A DNA stretch of 17,976 nt from an uncultured Clostridia bacterium (lineage in GTDB: Bacteria > Bacillota > Clostridia > TANB77 > CAG-508), in NCBI GenBank assembly GCA_934169775.1, contig CAKPOI010000030.1, positions 1 to 17,976 of the forward strand, in the 5' to 3' direction. Shown in pieces: positions 1 through 5,240 of this stretch (its first letter is position 1; every line of letters begins with the position of its first letter). The position numbers and the translations under genes are program-made. Under the pieces are notes generated by a model, which did not search any database, had not been told where the DNA came from, and saw nothing but the letters and a program-made list of their open reading frames with translations.

Positions 1-276
1 ATGAGAGAAAAATACATATTAGATCAAAATGCAACAGAAGCTGCTGGATATGATAAGGGCTTAAAAAAAGGCATTGAGCAAGGACTAAAAGAAGGACATG
101 AAAAAGGTATTGAAGAAGGACTTAAAAAAGGACAAGAAAAAGGTATTAAAGAAGGTTCTGAAAAAAAAGAAAAGGAAATAGCTAAAAAGATGTTAGAAGA
201 AAAAATATCTATAGAAGTAATAGAAAAAGTTACTAATATAAGTAAAGAAGAATTAAAAAAGTTGCAACAAAAATAA
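1..276 (+). CDS. C-terminal part of Rpn-family (PD-(D/E)XK) transposase/nuclease, 5' end outside window
   Basis: The reading frame is open from the first base, so this is probably the last 91 residues of a longer gene whose nuclease domain lies upstream; the ATG at base 1 need not be the start. Residues 18-55 are a run of short degenerate repeats of the form KGI/LxxGLKxGxEKGI, highly charged and helical. They are followed by an amphipathic tail (about 58-90) with IAKKML...ISIEVIEKVTNISKEELKKL. This combination is the typical C-terminus of the recombination-promoting nuclease / 'PD-(D/E)XK nuclease family transposase' group, common in many copies in gut Firmicutes. The catalytic core is not visible, so neither activity nor intactness can be judged. 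It ends 35 bp before a strong bidirectional terminator. The family call rests on the tail only. Confidence 0.6.
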   Translation: MREKYILDQNATEAAGYDKGLKKGIEQGLKEGHEKGIEEGLKKGQEKGIKEGSEKKEKEIAKKMLEEKISIEVIEKVTNISKEELKKLQQK

Positions 277-311
277 TTCAGATACAAGTAATTTGATATA
301 TAACATGATAA

Positions 312-356
312 AAAAAAGCAAATCATTTTCATTTTAGAAATTTGATTTGCTTTTTT
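312..356. terminator. Bidirectional intrinsic terminator between the Rpn-like gene and rpmE
   Basis: A 14-bp perfect inverted repeat (arms 312-325 and 343-356) has A6 on one side and T6 on the other, with a core of GCAAATCA / TGATTTGC and a 17-nt loop. It gives a hairpin with a U-tract on either strand, so it can end both the + strand gene ending at 276 and the - strand rpmE gene ending at 375. Confidence 0.85.
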
Positions 357-374
357 AGTTTGTCTGCTTTTAAA

Positions 375-578
375 TTAAGCAAGACCATATTTTTTCTTGA
401 ATTTGTCTGCTCTTCCACCTGCTGTTTCTTGTCTTAGATTTCCTGTCCAGAATGGATGACATTTTGAACATATATCTACTTTTATATCTTTTTTTGTTGA
501 TCCTACTTCTAAAACATTACCACATGCACATGTAATTGTTGTTTGTTTGTTATAGTTTGGATGTAATCCTTCTTTCAT
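375..578 (-). CDS. rpmE: 50S ribosomal protein L31 (bacterial type A, zinc-binding form)
   Basis: This 67-residue protein is a component of the large ribosomal subunit that bridges towards the small subunit. It starts MKEGLHPNY, matching the family's K-x-x-[IL]HP-x-Y opening. It keeps four zinc-ligand cysteines: C17 and C19 in TCACGN, and C37 and C40 in DICSKCHPFWTG. It therefore belongs to the zinc-containing (C+) class rather than the zinc-free paralogue induced under zinc starvation. Length is normal for the family. The ATG at 578 follows an AGAGGTG ribosome binding site by about 8 nt. The gene has its own extended -10 promoter (623-651) and ends at the terminator at 312-356, so it is probably transcribed alone, with possible read-through from the small membrane protein gene upstream. 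Confidence 0.96.
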   Translation of the reverse strand: MKEGLHPNYNKQTTITCACGNVLEVGSTKKDIKVDICSKCHPFWTGNLRQETAGGRADKFKKKYGLA

Positions 579-622
579 TTTTATTCACCTCTTTTTTAGT
601 ATTTTAAACATGACTGCTTTTT

Positions 623-651
623 ATAATATCATATTTTTTTATTTTTTTCAA
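623..651 (-). promoter_or_regulatory. Sigma-A promoter of rpmE with extended -10
   Basis: On the - strand TTGAAA (646-651) is separated by 17 bp from TATTAT (623-628). A TG one base upstream of the -10 makes it an extended -10 element. It lies 45 bp before the rpmE start codon, giving a short leader. Confidence 0.7.
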
Positions 652-661
652 GTCTTATAAA

Positions 662-841
662 TTATTTTGTTGCATTTTTATTTTCTGTAGTTTCGTTTTT
701 TTCATTTTGTATTACATATATTGCTGATGATATCAATTCTTTATTGAGTGATACTTTGTTTATTAATTTTCCCATTACATTAAAAATACATGCAATTATT
801 AATATTAGTAATCCTATTTTTTTCCAATATTTTGCTAACAT
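662..841 (-). CDS. Small single-pass membrane protein, function unknown
   Basis: Unrecognised 59-residue protein: a short basic N-terminus (MLAKYWKKIG), one hydrophobic segment (about residues 9-24, rich in L and I), then a polar C-terminal part with KELISSAIYVIQ and a Lys/Glu/Asn-rich tail. It is predicted to be membrane anchored. The start is set at the ATG at 841, 9 nt after an AAGGA site; an in-frame ATG at 847 is only 3 nt from that site and is less likely. Support for its being real comes from the perfect consensus promoter just upstream (879-907) and the ribosome binding site. A + strand ORF overlapping it antisense has neither. It lies upstream of rpmE in the same direction, but rpmE has a separate promoter. 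No function is proposed. Confidence 0.6.
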   Translation of the reverse strand: MLAKYWKKIGLLILIIACIFNVMGKLINKVSLNKELISSAIYVIQNEKNETTENKNATK

Positions 842-878
842 TATCATCTTTCCTTCTTTTTATTTTTTTACAATTATT

Positions 879-907
879 ATTATACCTTTTTTACATGATA
901 TTGTCAA
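879..907 (-). promoter_or_regulatory. Perfect consensus sigma-A promoter for the small membrane protein
   Basis: On the - strand TTGACA (902-907) and TATAAT (879-884) are exactly 17 bp apart, both matching consensus fully. The predicted transcript start is 30-35 bp before the start codon at 841. The -35 hexamer overlaps the first bases of a 28-bp dispersed repeat (902-929). Confidence 0.85.
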
Positions 908-929
908 GAACAAAAGCGGACATTAATAA
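902..929 (+). repeat. Dispersed 28-bp repeat, family 1, copy 1
   Basis: The core AAGAACAAAAGCGGACATT matches 3871-3898 at 26 of 28 positions overall, and a third diverged copy lies on the - strand at 11296-11319. Here the repeat is the left arm of a larger imperfect inverted repeat: GAACAAA..GCGGAC at 908-921 against GTCCGC..TTTGTTC at 957-972. Confidence 0.75.
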
Positions 930-1058
930 CATTAGTACTTGTTAGAACATTTTAAAGTCCGCGTATTTGTTCGTGCGCGAAATTTGCTTTAGCAAATTTC
1001 TGTGCATTGTTATTTTTTATTCTAGGAAGTTCGGAGAATTTTCCTAGAATAGAACAAT
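908..1058. repeat. Cluster of three hairpin-forming inverted repeats in a gene-free stretch
   Basis: The stretch 848-1132 between the small membrane gene and the nucleoside kinase gene has no credible ORF. It holds three consecutive inverted repeats. (a) 908-921 / 957-972 pairs GAACAAA and GCGGAC around a small internal loop. (b) 979-988 / 991-1000 is a perfect 10-bp stem, GAAATTTGCT / AGCAAATTTC, that extends outward to 974-1006 with one bulged base. (c) 1019-1028 / 1041-1050 is a perfect 10-bp stem, ATTCTAGGAA / TTCCTAGAAT, with a further ATTGTT / AACAAT pairing outside it at 1006-1011 / 1053-1058. The set looks like a REP/MITE-type remnant or a structured RNA; sequence alone does not decide. 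Confidence 0.6.
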
Positions 1059-1110
1059 AGCAAGTATTTCTAACATTTGCACTTATTTTATTGTTAGTCA
1101 TTTTTTACCA

Positions 1111-1136
1111 AATATCGCAACGATATTATTTTTTAA
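1111..1136 (+). terminator. Weak terminator-like hairpin
   Basis: A 7-bp stem AATATCG / CGATATT (1111-1117, 1121-1127) with loop CAA is followed on the + strand by ATTTTTTAA. On the - strand, the direction of the kinase gene ending at 1133, no good U-run follows. If functional it would end a + strand transcript crossing the hairpin cluster at 908-1058. Confidence 0.3.
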
Positions 1137-2773
1137 TATTTAAAGTTTCCTCCACCTAAAAATTCTTTTAGTAATGAATTAGTAGGTACTTCTTCATTTG
1201 GAATAGGTTCAAAATATTTTAAAATATTTAATAATCTTTGTGCCTCTGCATGTTCTTTTTCGTCTGGTGAAATTGCTTCAAGTAAAGGTTTAGCTATGCT
1301 TTTTAAAGCATTAAGTTCATAAATTAATGATGTGTTAAAGATTTTGTTTGCTTCTTCTTGATATGGAAAAATATTTTTTTCTTCTCCTCTGTTTACACTT
1401 GCCCATGTATCTAATGTATGTTTTGCTGAATATCCTCTAAATTGATAGTCTCTTACTATTCTTCTAATTAAACGTGTATCTGTTGTTGATATTCTGTTAT
1501 ACCTATCCATATTTAAAACTGTTAAAGCACTTATATATATTTTATATTTTTCATCTTTAGAAATCTGACTTGTTAATCTATCATTTAAGCAGTGTATTCC
1601 TTCTATTACAAGAATTTCATCTGAATTAAGTTTTAGCTTATCTCCTTTATATTTTTTTGTTCCCTCTTGGAAATCAAATCTTGGCATTTCTACGTCTTCA
1701 CCATTTAACAGTTTTACTAAATGCTCATTAAATAATTTTAAGTCTATTGCTTCTATTGCTTCAAAATCATATTCTCCATTTTCGTCTCTAGGAGTATCTT
1801 TTCTTTCTACAAAATAATTGTCTACAGATATTGTTACTGGTTTTATTCCATTTAGTCTTAATTGTATTCCTAATCTTTGTGCAAAAGTAGTTTTTCCTGA
1901 TGATGATGGTCCTGCTATTAATACCATTTTTACATTTCTTTTTCTAGCTATATCGTCTGCTATGTTTGCAATCTTTTTTTCGTGTAATGCTTCTGCAAGC
2001 ATTATTACATCTTTAATGTTTCCATCTTTTATTGATTTGTTTAGCTTATATACTGTGTTTGTTTCTAGTATTTTGTGTATACGTTCGTATTCTTCTAATG
2101 CCCATGATAATTTTTTTGTTGGTTCAAATTCTGGTATTGCTGTTGGATTTTTTGAGCTTGGATATCTTAATAGAAATCCATCATAATATTTTATTATTTC
2201 AAATTTTTCTACTGCTCCTGTTCTATTTGCCATTGTTCCATAACAATAATTATAATAGTCTTCACAATAATACATATATATTTCTTTGTTATCTGTTAAA
2301 TCATATTGCAATCTTCCTTTTGATGCATTAGTTTTTTCATAAAATTCTTTTGCTTCTTCTCTTGTCATTGTTACTTTTTCAATTTTCAAGTCTTTGTTTA
2401 TGATTTCTTGTATTTTTGTTGTCATATTTTTAATAAATTCTTCTGTAATTCTTATGTTGTCACATGTGCAAAACATGGCATGACCTAATTGGTATTCTAC
2501 TGTTAATTTTTCTTTTGGATATAGCTTTTCAAATGCTTTTCCCATTATATATACTAGTGTTCTAATATATATTTTCATTCCTTCTTTTGAAAATGTGTCG
2601 ATTAATTCTATATTTCCATCATTTTTTACTTCATATTCTAAGTTTTGGTATTCATTGTTAAATATGCATCCTACGACTTTATATTTACTGTTTTCTATTT
2701 CTTCTTTTAATAATTCTTCTACTTTAATTGGATTTTTTACCTCTAATTCTTTTCCTTTATAAGTAATTTTCAT
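1133..2773 (-). CDS. TGS-domain / uridine kinase-like nucleoside kinase fusion protein
   Basis: This 546-residue protein belongs to the 'nucleoside kinase' family that joins a ThrRS-like N-terminus to a phosphoribulokinase/uridine kinase-type P-loop domain. Residues 1-60 resemble a TGS/ubiquitin-like fold. Residues 66-215 resemble the ThrRS editing-associated (SAD) region, with the characteristic LGHAMF (96-101). The kinase domain runs from about 280 to 520: Walker A GPSSSGKTT (288-296), SVDNYFVER (316-324), a PRFDF motif near 364 and EGIHCLN (391-397). The expected activity is ATP-dependent phosphorylation of uridine or cytidine, or a related metabolite, in the cytoplasm; substrate specificity of this fused family is not settled. 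An AAAGGATG site precedes the ATG at 2773, and the promoter is at 2813-2841. The gene stands alone and diverges from the pseudouridine synthase gene. Confidence 0.9.
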   Translation of the reverse strand: MKITYKGKELEVKNPIKVEELLKEEIENSKYKVVGCIFNNEYQNLEYEVKNDGNIELIDTFSKEGMKIYIRTLVYIMGKAFEKLYPKEKLTVEYQLGHAMFCTCDNIRITEEFIKNMTTKIQEIINKDLKIEKVTMTREEAKEFYEKTNASKGRLQYDLTDNKEIYMYYCEDYYNYCYGTMANRTGAVEKFEIIKYYDGFLLRYPSSKNPTAIPEFEPTKKLSWALEEYERIHKILETNTVYKLNKSIKDGNIKDVIMLAEALHEKKIANIADDIARKRNVKMVLIAGPSSSGKTTFAQRLGIQLRLNGIKPVTISVDNYFVERKDTPRDENGEYDFEAIEAIDLKLFNEHLVKLLNGEDVEMPRFDFQEGTKKYKGDKLKLNSDEILVIEGIHCLNDRLTSQISKDEKYKIYISALTVLNMDRYNRISTTDTRLIRRIVRDYQFRGYSAKHTLDTWASVNRGEEKNIFPYQEEANKIFNTSLIYELNALKSIAKPLLEAISPDEKEHAEAQRLLNILKYFEPIPNEEVPTNSLLKEFLGGGNFKY

Positions 2774-2812
2774 TATATAATCATCCTTTCTTTTGCTTTT
2801 TATTATGTGTCT

Positions 2813-2841
2813 ATTCTACTATAAAATATTAAATTTATCAA
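2813..2841 (-). promoter_or_regulatory. Sigma-A promoter of the nucleoside kinase gene
   Basis: On the - strand TTGATA (2836-2841), a 17-bp spacer, and TAGAAT (2813-2818), about 40 bp before the start codon at 2773. Confidence 0.7.
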
Positions 2842-2904
2842 TATTTTTGAACTTATATACAAAACTTTTCTAATTATTTTGATATAAATATCTATTTCTT
2901 AACA

Positions 2905-2933
2905 TTGATTTTTATATCAAAAGATTATATAAT
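2905..2933 (+). promoter_or_regulatory. Sigma-A promoter of the pseudouridine synthase gene
   Basis: TTGATT (2905-2910), a 17-bp spacer, and a perfect TATAAT (2928-2933). The start point near 2940 would give a leader of about 65 nt. It diverges from the promoter at 2813-2841, with the two -35 elements about 63 bp apart. Confidence 0.75.
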
Positions 2934-2956
2934 CATATAAATTTTAAAATATAATT

Positions 2957-2999
2957 AAGGGGGTATATTTCATCTTTGCATTTGCTTATGATGAAATAA
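2957..2999 (+). promoter_or_regulatory. Leader of the pseudouridine synthase gene: distant Shine-Dalgarno and hairpin
   Basis: AAGGGGG (2957-2963) is the only ribosome-binding-like sequence, but it lies 44 nt before the annotated ATG at 3008. Between them an 8-bp inverted repeat ATTTCATC / GATGAAAT (2967-2974, 2990-2997) can fold and bring the two together. Alternatively, translation may begin near 2972 at a non-canonical ATC, in frame and 8 nt after the purine run, adding 12 residues. Confidence 0.35.
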
Positions 3000-3007
3000 A
3001 AGTATTT

Positions 3008-3895
3008 ATGAAATTAAAATATATAGTAAAAGCACAAGATTTTAATTTAACAATTAATCAAATAATGCAAAATAATTTAAACATTTCTAATAGATTACGT
3101 CAACAAATAATAAATGAAAATCTTATTTTTTGTAATTCACTTCCTTGTGATACTCGTAATATTGCTAATGTTGGAGATCTTATTACTATAAATTTTGATA
3201 TTTTTGAAGATAATTCTAATATTGTTCCAACTCCTATGGATTTGGATATTTTATATGAAGATGAATGGATTTTAGTTGTAAATAAACCTTCTGGTATTCC
3301 GATTCATCCATCAATGCAGCATTATACAAATTCATTGTCAAATGGTGTTAAATTTTATTTTGATACTATTGACTTACATAAAAAAATAAGACCTGTTAAT
3401 CGTTTAGATATAGGTACTTCTGGTATTGTTATTTTTGCTAAATGTGCATATATTCATGAATGTCTTTCTATTCAGATGCAGAATAATTCATTTTCTAAAA
3501 AATATCTTGCTTTGGTAAATGGGAAATTTAATCAGACTTCTGGAGTTATTGACCTGCCAATAGCTAGAAAAAATGATAGTATTATTGAAAGATGTGTTGA
3601 TTTTGAAAATGGTAAAAAATCTATAACAAATTATAATGTTTTAAAATATTATCCAGATTTGGATTGCAGTTTGGTAGAATGTAAATTAATTACAGGTAGA
3701 ACTCACCAAATTCGTGTTCATTTTTCTTATATTGGTCATTCTTTGGTTGGAGATACTTTATATGGGAATTCTAGTTCAAGTTTTGAAAGAATGATGTTAC
3801 ATTGTTATGAGGTTCAATTTATACATCCTATTTTAAAAAGTGTTGTAGATGTTGTATGTAATTTTAATGATGTTAAGAACCAAAGCGGACATTAA
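3008..3895 (+). CDS. RluA/RluD-family RNA pseudouridine synthase
   Basis: This 295-residue enzyme of the RluA family converts specific uridines in rRNA or tRNA to pseudouridine; the site it modifies cannot be told from sequence. Residues 1-65 form an S4-like RNA-binding N-terminus. The catalytic domain follows, with NKPSGIPIHPS (92-102), the catalytic motif NRLDIGTSG (131-139, nucleophile D134), and the RTHQIRVH motif (231-238) with VGDTLYG (247-253). Length is usual for the family. No good ribosome binding site lies directly before the ATG at 3008; the leader is described separately. The final codons (VKNQSGH, stop) are supplied by a dispersed repeat (3871-3898), so the last residues are probably not part of the ancestral protein. 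Its bidirectional terminator follows at once, and the gene looks monocistronic. Confidence 0.92.
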   Translation: MKLKYIVKAQDFNLTINQIMQNNLNISNRLRQQIINENLIFCNSLPCDTRNIANVGDLITINFDIFEDNSNIVPTPMDLDILYEDEWILVVNKPSGIPIHPSMQHYTNSLSNGVKFYFDTIDLHKKIRPVNRLDIGTSGIVIFAKCAYIHECLSIQMQNNSFSKKYLALVNGKFNQTSGVIDLPIARKNDSIIERCVDFENGKKSITNYNVLKYYPDLDCSLVECKLITGRTHQIRVHFSYIGHSLVGDTLYGNSSSSFERMMLHCYEVQFIHPILKSVVDVVCNFNDVKNQSGH

Positions 3896-3898
3896 TAA
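3871..3898 (+). repeat. Dispersed 28-bp repeat, family 1, copy 2
   Basis: It matches 902-929 at 26 of 28 positions, with the core AAGAACCAAAGCGGACATT. It encodes the last seven residues and stop codon of the pseudouridine synthase and ends 16 bp before the terminator stem at 3915. No opposing arm is seen here, unlike copy 1. Confidence 0.75.
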
Positions 3899-3914
3899 AA
3901 TTTAATATAAAAAA

Positions 3915-3957
3915 TGAGAACTTAATACATTTTTGTATTGAGTTCTCACTTTTTTTA
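3915..3957. terminator. Strong bidirectional terminator
   Basis: A 15-bp stem (3915-3929 and 3934-3948, with one G-U pair) has a TTTT loop and is followed by CTTTTTTT on the + strand. On the other strand the stem is followed by a mostly-T run (T5 after one A). It serves the pseudouridine synthase gene (+) and the small orphan gene (-) that converge on it. Confidence 0.9.
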
Positions 3958-3963
3958 CCTATC

Positions 3964-4227
3964 CTATTGTTCAATTGTGATTAAATTGTTATCATGTGGC
4001 TTTTTTTCGAATCTGTCAAGTAGTTTGGGCCACAGGTATGGTTCTGTTACTTTTCCTCCGCCTTGTGGCAAGTTTATTACTGCATTACCACAGATAACTT
4101 TACACACCTTAAAACCTTTTTCCTCTCTTTCTTCAATATACCGTTCAATAGCCCTTCCAATTTGCTGAGTCGTTAATCCTTCCCAGCCTTTTACAATAAT
4201 TTCTTCTGCATTGAAAAATTTTTCCAT
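3964..4227 (-). CDS. Small orphan protein of unknown function (87 aa)
   Basis: Not recognised. The start is placed at the ATG at 4227 (MEKFFNAEEIIV), because a perfect AGGAGG (4237-4242) lies 9 nt upstream; an upstream in-frame ATG at 4272 has no such site and sits inside the promoter's -10 palindrome. The product is a soluble, charged protein. Residues 15-40 look helical (LTTQQIGRAIERYIEEREEKG), followed by a segment with one or two beta strands (FKVCKVICGNAVINL), a glycine-rich turn PQGGGKV and a basic, Pro-containing end. There are no membrane segments. It is a one-gene unit with a perfect consensus promoter (4278-4306) and a strong terminator, so it is probably well expressed. The higher GC of this stretch compared with its neighbours hints at horizontal origin or strong protein-level constraint. 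Confidence 0.75.
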   Translation of the reverse strand: MEKFFNAEEIIVKGWEGLTTQQIGRAIERYIEEREEKGFKVCKVICGNAVINLPQGGGKVTEPYLWPKLLDRFEKKPHDNNLITIEQ

Positions 4228-4277
4228 GCTTGCTATCCTCCTGTTTTTTTCTAAAATGCTATCTAGCTTCATTTATA

Positions 4278-4306
4278 ATTATAAACAATTTTACATAAAA
4301 TGTCAA
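4278..4306 (-). promoter_or_regulatory. Perfect consensus promoter with palindrome over the -10
   Basis: On the - strand TTGACA (4301-4306), a 17-bp spacer, and TATAAT (4278-4283). A 14-bp perfect palindrome, TTTATAATTATAAA (4272-4285), covers the -10 and the bases after it; it could be an operator or a by-product of AT-rich sequence. Confidence 0.85.
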
Positions 4307-4339
4307 TAATTATATATTTTAAATTTTTTTATTATAGTT

Positions 4340-5125
4340 TCAATCTTTTTTTATATATTTTATGTATTCTACATTACTATTTTTACTTCTTTCTGTCATG
4401 CATTTATAAACTCTATCGTGTAAGTCTTTTTGTTGTTCTTTTTTATTAAGAATTTTATTGGTAAAAAAGGGGCCATCTATATATGTTACTATTTGTATTT
4501 TATCTTGATTTTTTCCGTATTTTTGATATGTATTTGTCATGCAAAATACTGTTGTTTCTAATTGGACTGGGTATTTAAATGATACATCTTTAAATGGTCT
4601 TATTTTAGTATAATATGGCCAAATATGTGCCTCTGGATAAATTGTTATACTGTGTTTATTTTTTATATTTCTTTCTATTGCTTCTAAAAAATTTTTCATT
4701 GCTTTTTTATTACAAGGAATTGGAATTGCACCTAGCATTTGTACAAAATTTCCTAATATTTTCATTGATACATTTTCTGGATTTACTATAAAATAATTTC
4801 TTTTTGGATATATTGGATTGCTTGGTATAAATGTATCTGCAAATGGTTGTGTATGATTTGCGTACACAAAATATCCTTGCTTTTTATATTTTTTTAATTT
4901 TTCTTTTCCTATATATTTTATATGAAATTTACATTTTGAATATATTATTTTTATTGGTATGCTTAAACATTGTTGAACCAAAAATGAACAAAAATTCCAG
5001 ATAGGATTTTTATGAATATATTTATATTTTTCATTTATTACCCTTGGTTTAATTTTTGCTTCTGAAAATTCTTCATTTAATTCATCTTTATAATATATTG
5101 TTTCTCCTCTTTTCAATTTTTTCAT
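4340..5125 (-). CDS. PlsC-like lysophospholipid acyltransferase, divergent (HX5D)
   Basis: This 261-residue protein is a member of the 1-acylglycerol-3-phosphate acyltransferase superfamily, which moves an acyl chain to a lysophospholipid or other hydroxyl at the inner membrane face. The catalytic block is YANHTQPFADTFIPS (88-102). Histidine and aspartate (H91, D97) are separated by five residues rather than the canonical four. The second block reads IYPEAHIWPYYTKIRPFK (162-179), the position of the usual PEGTR motif, with IPIPCNK (134-140) between them. A hydrophobic stretch at about 43-62 may associate with the membrane. The AGAAAGG ribosome site abuts the ATG at 5125, so an in-frame TTG at 5116 may be the true start. 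It is last in the GT8-GT8-PlsC-PlsC operon and is separated from the preceding gene by a repeat cluster. The acyl acceptor is unknown. Confidence 0.8.
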   Translation of the reverse strand: MKKLKRGETIYYKDELNEEFSEAKIKPRVINEKYKYIHKNPIWNFCSFLVQQCLSIPIKIIYSKCKFHIKYIGKEKLKKYKKQGYFVYANHTQPFADTFIPSNPIYPKRNYFIVNPENVSMKILGNFVQMLGAIPIPCNKKAMKNFLEAIERNIKNKHSITIYPEAHIWPYYTKIRPFKDVSFKYPVQLETTVFCMTNTYQKYGKNQDKIQIVTYIDGPFFTNKILNKKEQQKDLHDRVYKCMTERSKNSNVEYIKYIKKD

Positions 5126-5144
5126 CCTTTCTAATAATGGCTTA

Positions 5145-5240
5145 GGGACAGAGCAACCGACGATTTTTGCTCTGTCCCCAAGTCATCGGTTGCTCCGTCC
5201 ACAAATCATTAGTTGGTGTTTTTTGAGTCCGTCCCCAAAA
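5145..5240. repeat. REP-like repeat cluster between the two acyltransferase genes
   Basis: Two overlapping inverted repeats share the segment GAGC: GGGACAGAGC / GCTCTGTCCC (5145-5154, 5169-5178; perfect, 10 bp) and GAGCAACCGACGA / TCATCGGTTGCTC (5151-5163, 5183-5195; 12 of 13). Next to them, 5204-5240 is a copy of the family 2 repeat, whose core on the - strand is TTTTGGGGACGGACTC; related copies lie at 12966-13003 and 13009-13046. The GGGGACGGACTC / GGGGACAGAGC word set resembles elements mobilised by REP-associated Y1 transposases; that link is inferred. The repeat enters the 3' end of the upstream acyltransferase gene. Confidence 0.8.

Noticed and set aside
1..180. Periodic repeats at the window start considered as DNA minisatellite
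   Set aside because: They are degenerate at base level and reflect the KGxxxG-type protein repeat of the Rpn-family tail.
744..926. + strand ORF of 60 codons ending VKNKSGH
   Set aside because: It has no ribosome site, overlaps antisense a small gene that has a perfect promoter and ribosome site, and its end is only the family 1 repeat read through.
2988..2999. Three-codon upstream ORF (ATG ATG AAA stop) before the pseudouridine synthase gene
   Set aside because: Too short to assess, and 24 nt from the nearest ribosome-like site.
5145..5178. Hairpin considered as terminator after the first acyltransferase gene
   Set aside because: No T-tract follows on either strand; it fits a repeat element better.
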